Shown here: one piece after another, positions 46,177-57,899 of the stretch
Layout of the letters: each line of letters opens with the position of its first letter
Numbering within the stretch: position 1 is the stretch's first letter
Assembly (NCBI GenBank): GCA_034509735.1
Contig: JACGWO010000010.1
Coordinates: 2,480,001 to 2,544,000, forward strand
Origin: Sesamum alatum
Taxonomy: Eukaryota; Streptophyta; Magnoliopsida; Lamiales; Pedaliaceae
DNA: 64,000 nucleotides
Direction: 5' to 3'
Notes under the pieces: generated by a model
Database searches by the model: none
Told to the model about the DNA's origin: nothing
Seen by the model: the letters and a program-made list of their open reading frames with translations, nothing else
Made by a program: the position numbers and the translations under genes

Positions 46177-47226
46177 TTTCGGATAAATTATATTTTTGGT
46201 CCCATAAGTGGATCAATTTCCAATTTTGGTCACACACTGTGAGGAATTCACATATTACATGTTATATGTCCTTTTTTTCCCAGACCAAAATGGGCTTTTC
46301 ATTAATTTTTAACGGCATAATCACCTTACTCGTACGCTCATTAGATTGCTGGCATAAATTATATTTTTGGTCTCATAAATGGACTCGTTTTCAATTTTGG
46401 TAATTCACATATTACATCCTACAAGTCCATTTTTTTTTCTAATTTCAAGATCAAAAGGGACTTTTCGTTAATTGTTAATCGTAAAATGAAGATTACATAT
46501 CCTAATTTAAATTCTAACATTGCCGAAAATTGGGAAAATTAGGGACACAATGAACATTCATCCTCACTACAAACAGAACATATTCTTCGAGGGAAATGTA
46601 CCAGCCAATAATAAATTTAGGAGGAAAATCATTATTCTTCCTTCTTCCTCTCATACAAGTTTATTTCTTTCCTTTTTATTCCGTTTAGCAGGAACAAAAA
46701 ATTAAGTGTGGTTGGAAAGGACAAAGTATTTTGTCACTGTGAAAGAGCTACAAGTTTAACCTCGTGGACCGACGACAACCTAGGTAGAAAGTTTTTTCGG
46801 TGTTCGAATAAAAGAAGTGGGTGTGATATCATACCTAGATTACTCAGGAGGTTGTATAGAATGGAGGACAAAATTTCACAAATGCAACAAAGGCAAACTA
46901 TTTTAATTTATTTTTTGGTTCTCTCATGGACTATGGTGTTATTAAATATTGCATTGGTGGAAATCTTCTCATTGTTTGTGAGGATATGTTTTGTTTGTGG
47001 TGGGATGAATGTTCATCCTGCCCCCAATTTTCTCATTTTTTCGGCAATGTTAGAATGTAAATTAGGATATGTAATCTTCATTTTTCCATTAACAATTAAC
47101 GGAAAGCCCCTTTTGATCCTAAATTAGAAAATAAATGGACATATAGGATGTAATGTGTAAATTCTCACAGTATGGGATCAAAATTGAAAATAGCTCCACT
47201 TATGAGACCAAAAATATAATTTACCC
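46177..47226. mobile_element. TIR element carrying a GRF-zinc-finger relic (element G2)
   Basis: The left arm GGATAAATTATATTTTTGG is mirrored by CCAAAAATATAATTTACCC at the right. A second, inner left arm (46346-46500) repeats the same words, and partial arms continue to 47340, so one such element may be nested in another. Inner arms with TTAACGG...CCGTTAA and ACATTGCCGAAAATTGGGAA / CCCAATTTTCTC...GGCAATGT are also inverted. The TSD was not resolved. Confidence 0.65.
46700..47000 (+). pseudogene. GRF-type zinc-finger / coiled-coil / TM protein relic in G2
   Basis: The plus frame reads FCHCERATSLTSWTDDNLGRKFFRCSNKRSGC: the four zinc ligands (CxC, C, C) and the SWT..N.GR.F core are all present. 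The usual FFRW..P block is deleted, and the frame continues into IIPRLLRRLYRMEDKISQMQQ (coiled coil) and a hydrophobic helix ILIYFLVLSWTMVLLNIAL. This domain order matches the multicopy plant family. No ATG begins the frame (a stop lies just upstream), so it is probably not expressed intact. Confidence 0.65.
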
Positions 47227-47375
47227 CTCGAATTTTGACGGAGGCGGGCGAGTCACATGGTTCTGCCGTTAGCAATTAACGGAAAGCTGTTTTTAGTCCT
47301 GAAATTAGGAAGAAAAAAAGAGGCATATGGAATATAATGTGTATAGTAGGTTTATTTGTGATATTGTTTCTACTG

Positions 47376-47540
47376 TATAGTAGGTTTATTTGTTGTTGTA
47401 ATAGCAAGATGTTAGTTTGGTCGATATGATTGTTGTATTTGTCTCTGTCCAATATTGATACTGACAGGACTAATTGTAATAACTTTATTTCAATTAATAA
47501 AATTCAGCGCTTCCAACTCAAAAAAAAAAAAAAAAAAATT
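47376..47540 (+). mobile_element. 5'-truncated tRNA-SINE copy with poly-A tail
   Basis: CTACTGTATAGTAGGTTTATTTG through TAATAAAATTCAGCGCTTCC matches the tail half of the 43759-43982 SINE, followed by an 18-A tail (47521-47538). The A and B boxes are missing. Confidence 0.75.
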
Positions 47541-48480
47541 GCTTGTGTATATATCTAAATGTATATTACTAAATAAATTGCTTGTGTATAAATCTAAATG
47601 TATAGATGATCGTCATTTTCACTTATTTATGAAAAATAAATATATGCAGGAATCATATGGATATCCGATGTATTATATTGCTACTTATATATAAGACTTC
47701 GAATAGGTATTCTACCTTAGTCACTAAATTGAAAATACCTTATTATCTTGAACTAAATGGATAAGATTTGGATGTGGAGTGAAAAGCATATTCACTGGAT
47801 ATCCTATCTCTAAGATCGTGATGTCTGACGACCGATTATTGACTACATGTATTCATAATAAGATAAGTATCATATATATAAGCTTTGGTCCCACCTCTAA
47901 AATCGCGATGTCTGACGACTGATCATGTACTATATACACACACCATGATAAGATAAGTATCATATAAGCTTTAGTAAAAAAACTTAAGTACATCCATTCA
48001 ATATCCCTTTTTGACGAGTTCTTGCTGAACTTTGGGATCCACTTAGTGGCTTTAACCAATTCTTGTGTCCAACGGTCTCACGAGCCTGGAACGTGACAAT
48101 TTATACTATCAAGATCTTGTATTTAATTTATATCCAACTTACAAAAAAAATGATTTATTTGACTTCTCTAAAGAGCCAAATACTCTTCATATGAGTGATG
48201 TACCCTGCAGAAAAAAAAAAATCACAAATATAAGTACAAAAAATCAATGCTGCTTTTTGTTTTTTTTAGTGAAATAGTTAGTATACAATACAGTTCCATC
48301 CGTGTCAGACTCACAGAGATCAATCAGCAACCAATTCATACTATTAACAATCAATCATCACCAAACACAAATAATCAAATATCAATTATTATTAAAATAG
48401 ATCAACACTTATATATTTCATTAATTTTTTTGTTGGAGTTCACCCTTCTCGCCAGTGGGGTGAACTCCGATAAACAAAAG
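47541..48480. other. Diverged duplicate of 55480-56310
   Basis: TCTTGAACTAAATGGATAAG, AAGAGCCAAATACT..., AGATCAATCAGC and AAATATCAATTATTA occur in the same order at 55745-56290. It is therefore the flank of an older MLP-unit duplication. No coding sequence is recognised. Confidence 0.5.
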
Positions 48481-48600
48481 GGCTAAAATTGTAAAAATTA
48501 AATCATGCAGGACCAAAATGCAACCCTAGAAAGTTAGAGAATGAAAACGCCAAATGACCTAAGTTACGGGACCAAAAATGCATTTAATCCTAATAAACTA
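48480..48600. mobile_element. Half of a MULE-type MITE
   Basis: GCAGGACCAAAATGCAACCC and GGGACCAAAAATGCATTTAA form a right arm of the 9865-10392 type; a GGAGTTCACCC...GGGGTGAACTCC hairpin lies just before it (48436-48470). The left arm is gone. 48600-49340 is AT-rich with no gene. Confidence 0.55.
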
Positions 48601-49344
48601 ATCGCCCATCATTCAGGAAAAAAAATCAAACTTAATAAATATATTTAACGCCTAAGTACTAAAATGCAAAAATATATATAAAAAAACTAATTTGCATGAA
48701 TTTCAATCGACATATTTTGTCTTTATTTTAGCGAATTGATTTTTTTTTTTTACATCTATTGATTGTCAAACTTGATTATAATAACGTTTTTATTATTTTG
48801 TTATTTTCTACCATCCTTATTTTGTACGACATTTATGAAAAACTTATTGTTTAGCCACTTCTACTAAAAGCCAATCAAATCCATAATGCAACTCAAAATA
48901 TAAAGAATATATGTCAACTAGCATTTATTAAATATATATTTTTTTGAATAATTAATAGTTGTTTTATTAATATTTTTATTTTTGTTTAGTTATTAAAATG
49001 ACCTTATTGGGGTACATGATATTTTTAGTTATTGACAAATTATTAAGAAACGTGAGAGTTTTTTTTTTTCCCCTAATTTTAGTTTTCATTAGTAGAATAT
49101 TTCATCCATTTTAATTAAATTTTGTTAAAACTTAATTGTTCGGGATCATTGTGAGATCTGTTTAAAAGATAAGAGACTATTACGGTGCATTTGGGATATG
49201 AGAGACTAAAATGGGACGAAAGATAAAAAGATGGAAAAATGAGGAGATCTAACCATTTTTAAAAATTAAAGTAGTTGCTGTAATTTAGTTTATAACTGAA
49301 AATTCAACTTCCCAATAGACACTGGTATAGATATGACTTTTGAC

Positions 49345-49646
49345 TATAGTTAATTAATATGGTTAAATGTAAAAAATTATAGCGGATGTTAATTAATCAC
49401 AGTTGCACAACGGCTATTAGCCATTGTTTCTATAAGCAAGACCAAAACATTCACTATAGCCAAAAATTATGGCAAATATTTTGGCAATAGGTAAAACCAT
49501 AATGAATGTTAATTAACTGTGGCCAAAACTTAAATTTTCACATTAATTTGTCTGATCATGGTAGATAGTTGATTTATTGTGATTTTAAAACCATAATGAC
49601 TTATTGTGTAGGCAATATTTTTTTAGGTTTTATTTTTTTTGTAGTG
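49345..49646. mobile_element. CACTA-ended MITE, CCACGG family, degraded
   Basis: The right end TATTTTTTTTGTAGTG is clear; the interior has 'ggccaaaac' and 'catggtagatag' words of the family, but the left terminus has decayed. Confidence 0.55.
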
Positions 49647-49679
49647 AGATGATATATGATTTTGTGTGATAATATGTAA

Positions 49680-49898
49680 TAAGGCGAATGCAATCTAACC
49701 TCCTGTTTCGAGAAAGGCAAAACACCTTCATGTGAAAAAAAAAAAAAAGATAAGTAATTTACTTCTTTCAATTTTTAAAAATGGGCAAAATACCCTCTTA
49801 AGCCATGCGGTGTGCATCACGTGCCATATTTGCGATTTAGCTTAATTTTTCCATATAAAATGACTTTCACACCCTTAAATATGAACCATTAGATCTTG

Positions 49899-49934
<36 letters not shown>

Positions 49935-50078
49935 AGAACTGAGATTTGATAATCAAATCAATGGTTTACATCTTTCCTGATTTAGATCCATGGTCTATAC
50001 TGATGTATAAATAGATGATTCAGATATATTTGAATTAGATTAATAGCTCACATTTATACTAGGTATAAAAAAGTATTA
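49680..50078. other. Palindrome arm and (AT)n
   Basis: GGCAAAACACCTTCATGTG and GGGCAAAATACCCTC resemble arms of the 20485 element. An (AT) microsatellite lies at 49901-49932. No gene. Confidence 0.45.
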
Positions 50079-50700
50079 TTGATATGAGATAAATGGATTG
50101 ACCCAAGCCCAAGGCCCAAGATCCGTGAAGGACCTATTGTATACCACAAAGCACAGCCTAGCCCAAGGAGGAAGCCCAATGTCTCCTAATGGGCGAAGAT
50201 CATGGCCTAAGAAGTGGTAGCTTGGACCAAAGACGAACCGAACCAAGTCCCATGTGGCATTCGAACAGCACCCCAAGCCCAGACGAGGGGAAAGAGGCAT
50301 AACTTGGCCCCTCAACCAAAAGTCCAACCAAGAAATAGCCTAGTCATACGAGAAGGTCGGGATAAGGCCCACTCATCCTTATCCTATTAGGATAAGGCCT
50401 CTAACTGAACCCGAGATCCTAGGAGACCAATCTCCTCAAGACTTTGGGAAAGCCTGCAACCACCTGCCCAAAGATAAGGGAGACGAGAGTCCCCATCAGA
50501 CCAAAGAACTTCATCTATAAATACCAACCCCCTTGATTGGTAAGGTAACGTTTTTCTATCCTCTCAAGCTCACAAGCTACTCACTCTCTTGCAAACTAGC
50601 ATATCTCATCTTTATTTCATATTTTCTACTCGATTCTCATTCATTTTTATTGCGAGGAGAATTTTTAACTTCATTTTCCTTTAATTTTTTTTTATTTAAG
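50079..50700 (+). mobile_element. LTR fragment (Gypsy-like)
   Basis: It starts near TGATATGAGATAAATGG, is GC-richer than its flanks, has repeated 'aagcccaa' words like the two solo LTRs, and a TATA box TCTATAAATACC at about 50514-50525 followed by a leader. This is the layout of a U3-R region. The 3' end and TSD are not visible. A 249 bp minus-strand frame here is incidental. Confidence 0.55.
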
Positions 50701-50959
50701 CTTTCATATTTGGAATACTTTTTTTGCATTTATTTCTAATATGAATACTATATATAATTTGGAATAATATCGTATTGATGTTTATATATTTATTTAAATT
50801 TATCTAAAACAAAAATAACATATTATAATGGTTTTATGTTGAATTGTTAAGATTTAATTAATTTTCAAATGTCAAAAATGTTATATGAACTATAATAAGA
50901 GCTAAAATGAAATTTATTCTTTTATATATTAAGGCAATAAGGCTATTAAAGATTATATA

Positions 50960-51365
50960 AAAGAAGGGTTCAATAAACCTTGCTCCTAAATTATTTTTGA
51001 TGTAACATTTACCCCTAAACTATCAAATGTACACATACCCCTTTGGTTGGACAAAATTGCCCCTCATGCCTTAAATAATTATATTATTCTCAATATATTT
51101 TAGTATTTTACATATTAAAATTGCTAAATTTTCAAAGTTACAAGACTAAATTACAAAATCAATTCAAGCAAAACAAAAAATTGTCATCTCTAAGTTACAA
51201 ACGAAAATTATAATTTTCCCTCCCATTAACTGGCTAAAATGCATAAAACCCCGTTGTGTTTTGAAAAGTATGCTAAAAACCTCTGTGTTTTGGAAATAGG
51301 CGAAAACATCCCCTGTGTTTTATAAAAGTCAGCAAAAAACACCCCTTCCGTTATATATGAATTAA
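50960..51365. mobile_element. Two palindrome left arms, unpaired
   Basis: GGTTCAATAAACCTTGCTCC...ACATTTACCCC (50968-51075) and GGCTAAAATGCATAAAACCCC (51233-51365) are arms of MULE-type MITEs whose partner arms I could not find. 51365-51940 is very AT-rich and holds nothing recognisable. Confidence 0.45.
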
Positions 51366-51939
51366 CGGAAGGTGTACTGCACGCGCGTGTTGTGCGTTGT
51401 GGGGCTGTTTTCTAGCCATTTCTTATGCCTTTTTTGTGCAATTTTGACAAAAATACCCTTATGGGTCCTATATATATTTGACTACGTGCATCTTTGACTT
51501 GTTTTGACTGTGTTTCTTTTATATTTTGAATGCATATAAAAAATTAAATATTTTTTAAAATATATTTACTTAAAAATACAAAAAAAGTATATAAATTTTT
51601 TGAAGTTTTATAATTTAAATTGAAATATTAAATTAAAATTATAATACCATGATTAATATAATAAATTTATTTTTTAAATTTAAATATCTTAATGAATATA
51701 ATTGTTAATAAATATCTAAATCTAATATAAATGTTAATAACTAAACAACTTTTTATAAATATATTTACTTCAAAATAAAAATATAAATGTTAATAATTAT
51801 TTATATATTATTAATTAATTTAAATTATTATTTAATTAAAAATATAAAAATAATTATATTTATGTACTATAAATAATATTAAAATTTAAATTATTATTAT
51901 AAAAAACTGAATGTAAATTTTTTTTTAATTAACTAGGTG

Positions 51940-52745
51940 AAAACACGGCGTGAACATTTAGGCTCCCGAATGCATACAAGTACGGTGTTTCTATCTATCG
52001 TTTCCCGGCTATAGTCTAGGGCATGAAATTGAACGTCAGTGGATCCCATCCTGGACTAGGCAGTTATATGTAAGGCTCGAGACCCTCATTTACCCCACTG
52101 AAACGTCGGGTATCCCATCCTACTGTTCAGTCACTGTGGCGATAGATTCTAAGGAAAAAATGGGTCTCAGAGTGTATAGGAGACACTATTGTCATAACAC
52201 TGAGTCCTCACTGCACATTCTGACTGCACTAGATAGGGTATATAACAACCATGTCTTTCGACATAGAAACTGCATACCCAATGTAAGATACAGAGATCAT
52301 GTGCATGTGACGTAGTTCCTCAAGTCCGGGCACTAATCTCGTATTATCGGAGTTGGGAATACCAGTCATACCGATCAAGCCCCTACAGGCTTCTACATGA
52401 CGATTCCGTGAGCCAACTCAGTAAGCCGACTGCCAAGCCAGCCAACCCACTAAGATTGTGTGGACGACCTACGTCTCCTGCCGATGAAACATGACTGCAA
52501 TCCTTAGTGTAAGTCTCCCTCGGACCCTCGATACCCAATCTCGAGGTCCTCGACTTGGAGCATTTCAGACCGATTCACAGAAGTTGGTTTCATGACCGCC
52601 AACCCATGCCCAGTCCAACTTCTTGGATTCACATATCCAATCTGTGGGGCTTTGTTGTGCAAACAACAGTAATGAACAGATAGAAGTGAACACAATAAAA
52701 TACAATTGTCATTGAATTGAATATCACTTTTATTCAACACATAAA
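51940..52745 (-). mobile_element. Retroelement-like fragment of balanced composition
   Basis: About 800 bp of non-AT-rich DNA between AT-rich flanks, with sharp borders. It is not coding for any family that I recognise in any frame. Texture and length suggest a non-coding part of an LTR retrotransposon, perhaps read on the minus strand. This is a guess from composition only. Confidence 0.35.
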
Positions 52746-52998
52746 TATTATATTACATCGAAATTGTCAGAATCGAATTACAAAAGCCTAATCTAATTGA
52801 CTTTTCGTTCACTTATTCTAACAGTTATGTCAAAATATCATTAGATTATGCTTTATTTTCACCATCCGAAATTAACATCATCGATACCACTAGTAAAATA
52901 GACGCGAAGAAATAGGTCATGAAAAGAATTAATTTTATTCAACAATTATTCGAAGAAATTAATCTCTTTATTCCCATCTTCCTTTATTTCTTCTTCTT

Positions 52999-54272
52999 TC
53001 ATGAATGATTAACAAGGTAAAAGTCCACCAACTTAGAAACCATAATCGCAAAGGCAGCATAAGCATCTGGAGGAGGGGCAGTCACAAGAGCTTTCTCGTA
53101 GAAGACGGTCCACTGCACCAACCCATCACTCACCGTCATTATGAACTGATACGTCTTGTACACCAGCAAGACATCTCCTTCAATTGCTTTGAAGGTTGTA
53201 GATCTTGCATCATCATCTATCGCCACAGTCTCCATGTCCATACTCAATGAAATCCTTCCTGCCATGTCAATGTCCAGATGCATAAAACATATCACATTAT
53301 AAGTCATAACCCAACATATTCATTTGTATTTCATTTAATATATAATACATGCTTAAACTCATTTTTTGTCATGGATCTTTTGCGTTTTAGTCATTTATAT
53401 TTTTAGGATAGTATATAAGTAATGTAACTTTTTAATTTTTTGCCATTGTGGTCCATTAGATTGATCAATGGGAACAAACACCCCAAATTAGGTTTCTTTC
53501 CGACAATATTTGCAAACTCTGACGACTGAAGTACTAAAATCGCGAAAAATTTAAAAGTTATAGTTATTATTTGTTACCCTAGAAAGATAAAGGACTAAAA
53601 TGCCAAAATTCAAAAGATGCAGGACGAAAACGCTAAAAATCAACAAATACAGGACGAAAATTGCATTTTATCATATATATATATATATATATCCGCATGT
53701 ATAAAATTTACGCGCTAGAAGAAAATTCACTAGTGGCTACAAATTTATTGACTATGGACTAAAACCATGGTAAATAATTATTATTAATCAGTTAAACAAA
53801 AATCGTTACAAAAACCTAGATTGTCCACCATGAAAACTCTTTTTACCATGGTTAAAAGCCATAGCAAATGTTTTAGCCACACTCGCAAATACCACGGTCA
53901 ATAATCGTTTTATGACCGCGGTGAATGACTATTCACTACGGCTATTTGTTATTAATCATGACAATTAATCATGGTTAAATGTTAAAAAAAATTTAGTGAC
54001 AGGTACCATTAATCACACGCAAAAAAGAAAAAAATTACAAAAATAAGAAGAAGAATGTATAGGTTAATCAAATGACATTTTTACCCAAGGACAAATTTCC
54101 AGCGGTTGACTGCACCAACAGAGCCATCCTCCCCTCGAATCAGCTCAACACTTTGGATTATATCAGGAGTTATGGTCAAAAGGTGATTCATATCATTTCT
54201 GAAGAAATTGTAAAACTTATGAGCTGAGGAACTTAATGGAGTGCTTGCTTCAAGTTTTTCCAGTTGATCCAT
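52999..54272 (-). CDS. Bet v 1 / major-latex-protein-like protein (MLP3), altered splice site
   Basis: Exon 1 (54272-54085) starts MDQLEKLEASTPLSS and carries the loop LIRGEDGSVGAV; exon 2 (53254-52999) carries EGDVLLVYKTY and ends LVNHS. With donor GG|GTAAAA (intron 54084-53255) and acceptor GAAG|G the product is 147 residues and in frame. The ancestral phase-1 junction used by the other three genes is lost: an extra G lies at the donor, and keeping the ancestral acceptor (53258) would shift the frame. The gene thus survives only if the downstream AG is used. The TATA box (54309-54315) is only about 37 bp from the ATG against about 80 in its sister MLP4. The intron holds two MITEs. Functional status uncertain. 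Confidence 0.72.
53346..53680. mobile_element. MULE-type MITE in the MLP3 intron
   Basis: CATGGATCTTTTGCGTTTTAG, 'ggtccattaga', and the mirror words 'aggacgaaaacgc' and AGGACGAAAATTGCATTTTA form its arms. No TSD was read. Its centre matches the 54976-55470 element (TTGATCAATGGGAACAAA). Confidence 0.6.
53722..53995. mobile_element. CCACGG-family MITE in the MLP3 intron
   Basis: CACTAGTGGCTACAAATTTA, CATGGTAAATAATTATTATT, and 'accgcggtgaatgactattcactacggc' words match 32424-32729. The right terminus AAAATTTAGTG is decayed. Confidence 0.65.
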
Positions 54273-54308
54273 AGCTTTATTTGATCGTAAAATGGTTAGA
54301 ACTTATGA

Positions 54309-54315
54309 ATTTATA
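54309..54315 (-). promoter_or_regulatory. TATA box of MLP3
   Basis: The minus strand reads CTATATAAATTC; the surrounding block is homologous to the MLP4 promoter (AGTTGATATTGRGGAAATAT), but about 40 bp of 5' leader is missing. Confidence 0.5.
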
Positions 54316-54975
54316 TAGTTGATATTGAGGAAATATTTTTGAAAATTATATATAGTATGATTAAAATAGTAAGTGGAAATGGGCAGATGCGACGTTGTAC
54401 CAGAAACTTAATTATCAGTAAGGTTATAAAAATATTAGGGTAGAAAAAGTTATACCGTTGTATAAAGGGCGACTATTTATTAATTTCCTTTCATTGTATG
54501 GTTTCACATGAACCACAAACACCAAAGTGATCAGATACTCAGCGTGAGTCCATGCATACATATTAGGATAGAGATGCACCAGGACCGAACCGTAAAAACT
54601 TTGAATTGAGAAAATGGATTCAGGACTTCTTTGAAAATGGTAAATATTTTGTGAGGAGGTCGTGATAAACTTTATCAGATATACCCACGTCACATATAAT
54701 AGAGAGACTATGCAGTATTTTGATGACCAAATTATATTAGTTGTTCAATGTTCGAATTATTATATGCAACGTGAATCATGAATTGTACCTAATTAATAAA
54801 AAGATTTTGGTTGGGGAAAATGAAAAATTAAGCTAGCTAGTAATGTCTTAAATGTCATACAAGAAACTCCTCACGGTCCGGCCACAACCTGATCATTAAT
54901 TACCTAATCAATTGAAGTACGTATCACAATTGTTATACTTAATTAGTATCTATGAAACTTATATATGTGTATATA

Positions 54976-55470
54976 TATAGGCTTAAATGCATTTTTCGTC
55001 CTGTGTCTTTTGTATTTTGGTGTTTTAGACATTTATCTTTCTAGGGTAAAAAATAAGTCCTGTAATTTTTTTATTTTTTGCGATTTTGGTCCTTCAATCA
55101 CCGAGTTTGCAAATATTACCGGAATTTTTTAAAATTTAGGACTTTTGTTCCCATTGGTCAAATTCTGCCAGAATAAAACCAAATTCTCGTCCTATATTTT
55201 TTATATTTTGACGTTTTAGCTCTTTATCTTTCTAGTATAGTGAATAGGTCTTGTAGCATATAATTTTTCACAATTTTGGTCCATTAAATTGATCAATGGG
55301 AACAAAGCCCCAAATTTAAAAATTTTCCGGCAATATTTGCTAACTCCGGCGACTGAAGGACCAAAATCGCAAAAAATTAAAAAATTACAGGACCTATTTG
55401 CTACCTTCAAAAGATAAAGAACTAAAACACCAAAATACAAAAGATAGAGGACGAATATATATATATATAT
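54976..55470. mobile_element. MULE-type MITE, rearranged (two left arms)
   Basis: GGCTTAAATGCATTTTTCG and a second arm from about 55180 (AAATTCTCGTCCTATATTTT) share 'ttatctttctag' and TTGGTCCTTCAATC words; one right arm ends near 55455 at an (AT) run. A duplication of one arm is the simplest reading. Upstream, 54760-54935 is MLP-upstream module D. Confidence 0.6.
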
Positions 55471-55659
55471 ATATATATTTTACGAGATTTTTGACAGGAT
55501 TCTACCTTTGGCACTGAAGCAAGAATACATTGTGATTTTGAACTTTCTTGTAAGTGGTAATTATATCAGCATCTCGATAAACTGAATAATACATGAATTC
55601 AACTAATATAATTAGTATGACTAAGGAAGTAAATGACAAACACTCTCATAAAGTGAGAT

Positions 55660-55742
55660 AAAGTTCGCCGTCAGACTCGAACTCAGGATATCAAATTTGT
55701 TTATAGGATCTCAATCTTAACCACTAGGCTAAAACAACACCA
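55660..55742 (-). mobile_element. tRNA-like SINE relic
   Basis: The minus strand reads TTAGCCTAGTGGTTAAGATT and, 30 bp on, TGAGTTCGAGTCTGACGG, matching Pol III A and B boxes. It is not a complete tRNA: the acceptor stem does not pair. Flanking 55742-56520 has no gene. Confidence 0.5.
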
Positions 55743-56531
55743 GTTAATCTTGAACTAAATGATTTAGATTTGATTTGGATTCAGAGTCAATGCAACGTTC
55801 CTATATATTTTTCTCCTTTTTTATTTTTTCAATGGAATGATATAAACCATTATTTCATATAATTTGCAATAATCGACTATAACTAAAACTTGTAACAAAA
55901 ATAAATATAATTATAAATACATGGTTTTAAAACGCTAGACGTCAAGTTAATTTGCTACTAGCTAGTCCAAAATAATTTATTTCTAATCATTTATACCCTC
56001 AACATTATGTATTTTTCTCCTACTTAATTATAAATAAAAAAAAATGAAGTATCTGACTTTTTCTATAGCGCCAAATACTATTATTGAAAGTGATGTACAC
56101 AACAAAATAAACTTTGAAAATTATAAGTATAAAAAAGTCAGTGCTGTCTTTTTCATTTTTCTTTTATAATGAAATAATTATGTGAGTAGTTCCATTCAAG
56201 GATCAATCAGCTACCAACTAATATTAAAAATCAATTATGACCCCACACAAATAATGAAATATCAATTATTAATTATTAAAATAGACAAACACCCGTATTA
56301 TTTTTACGGGATTCAAGTTCAAAATCGTAAGCTCGTGGAATTTTGTTGCATAAACATTAACGCCTAAATTTTCAAATTCTAGAAGCTTTCACTTTTATTT
56401 TATAACTGAAAATTCAACTTTCCAATTAATATTCGTTCTTGCTCTCAAAGATTATATATATGGTTTTTGAGTGATAAAATATGTAGTAGTATGATTTGAG
56501 TGTCTCTCCTTCCACTTAAAAGAAATATAAT

Positions 56532-56875
56532 GGGAAAATTGCTTTTTTTTTTTTTTTTCTCATATCTTAGGGTCTTTTTTTTATTTGGTTTCATTTGTTG
56601 TATTTATCTCATATTTAATCCCATTTGTTCAGATTTTTCTCAGATTTGGTTCCAAACAATATTTTTCGTCAAATTGTTAACGGAGCCGTCAAGTCTGTTA
56701 TTGGGGCAAGACCCTGCCTTTGTTGACAGCTCCGTTAACAATTTAACGGAAAATGTTGTTTGGGACCAAATTTGAGAAAAAAATTGAACAAATGGGACAA
56801 ATGTGATACCAATGCAATAAATAAGACCAAATCCGAAAAGATCCTAAGATATGAGCCCAAAAATAAAATTTTTCC
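56532..56875. mobile_element. MULE-type MITE with 9 bp TSD AAATATAAT
   Basis: Runs from GGGAAAATTGC to AAAATTTTTCC, with 'catatcttaggrtcttt' arms. Perfect AAATATAAT repeats at 56523-56531 and 56876-56884. The centre is a GACAGCTCCGTTAACAATTT / AAATTGTTAACGGAGCCGTC hairpin. Confidence 0.88.
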
Positions 56876-56889
56876 AAATATAATATCTA

Positions 56890-57177
56890 ACTATGTCTAA
56901 TTGTCATGGTTAAATTAAATAGCCGTGATAAAATGCCAATGATCATGGCCACACCACGGTTGTTGGTCGTGGTTCTTACGAGTGTAGTTAATACTTTTGT
57001 CATGTCTAAAAGTTATAGCAAAAATATTTGTCATGGCTCATAGCCATCGCAAAAATAATTTCATAGTGAATAAATTAGCTTTTGACATCAATTTTGTCTA
57101 AATGGTTAATAATAGTTATTTACTACAACTTTAGTTCATAGCTAAAAAAATCATAGTAGTATTTCTTTTATAGTGTT
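56890..57177. mobile_element. CCACGG-family MITE
   Basis: TTGTCATGGTTAAATTAAAT, 'gaccacggttgttggtcgtggtt'-like and 'catggctcatagccat' words match the 1375-1660 copy almost in order. It ends near TTTCTTTTATAGTG. Confidence 0.7.
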
Positions 57178-57309
57178 TTTAGGATGTTGATATTTATCAT
57201 AATTAATCAGTTAACGCTGCTATATTTGGTAGCCTTATCTATCAGCTGAGTCTTTGCTGTGTTGTCCCCAATTTAAGTAATACGCTTGATTACGTTTAAA
57301 GATTTTGAT

Positions 57310-57683
57310 GGCAAAATTACATTTTTGGACATATAATTATAGATCGTTAGCATTTTTGGTCATGTAACTTATTCTACTTATATATTTAGTCTTTTTTTTT
57401 TGATTTAGTGTTGAACATCTCACATTTGGTCCTTCTTTGACAAATTGAGCTGTCTTGGCAATTTTGACCCGATACTCACTCAAGTAAATCTCATTTTTTG
57501 TTATGTAACTATATGTCGTCAGGATCAAATTTGTCAATACAGGACTAAATTTACCAAAAAAGGACCAAACCTGATACGTGTTGGACTAAATTCGTCAGAA
57601 AAAGGACTAAATGTATAAATAAAGTAAGTTATAGGATCAAAAATGCTAATGACATAAAATTACAGGAGCAAAGTAATTTTGCG
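57310..57683. mobile_element. MULE-type MITE with 9 bp TSD GATTTTGAT
   Basis: Starts GGCAAAATTACATTTTTGG and ends AAAGTAATTTTGCG; GATTTTGAT occurs at 57301-57309 and 57684-57692. The arms have 'atgtaacttattctac' and mirrors. Short minus-strand frames inside are meaningless. Confidence 0.88.
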
Positions 57684-57899
57684 GATTTTGATAGTGTGTT
57701 GGAATTTATCAATTAAGGCTTACTTTATTTGGTAATATTGGACTTAATTATGAATTTAAACCCATTCGATATGTGGGGTTTTATCTACTTTTTGAATCAT
57801 TGCTGGCTAAAATACTAACTATTATTAAATATATATGGATAACTGATATATATATATATGATGCTTGTCATTAGTATATGTAAACGATCAATATCGATC

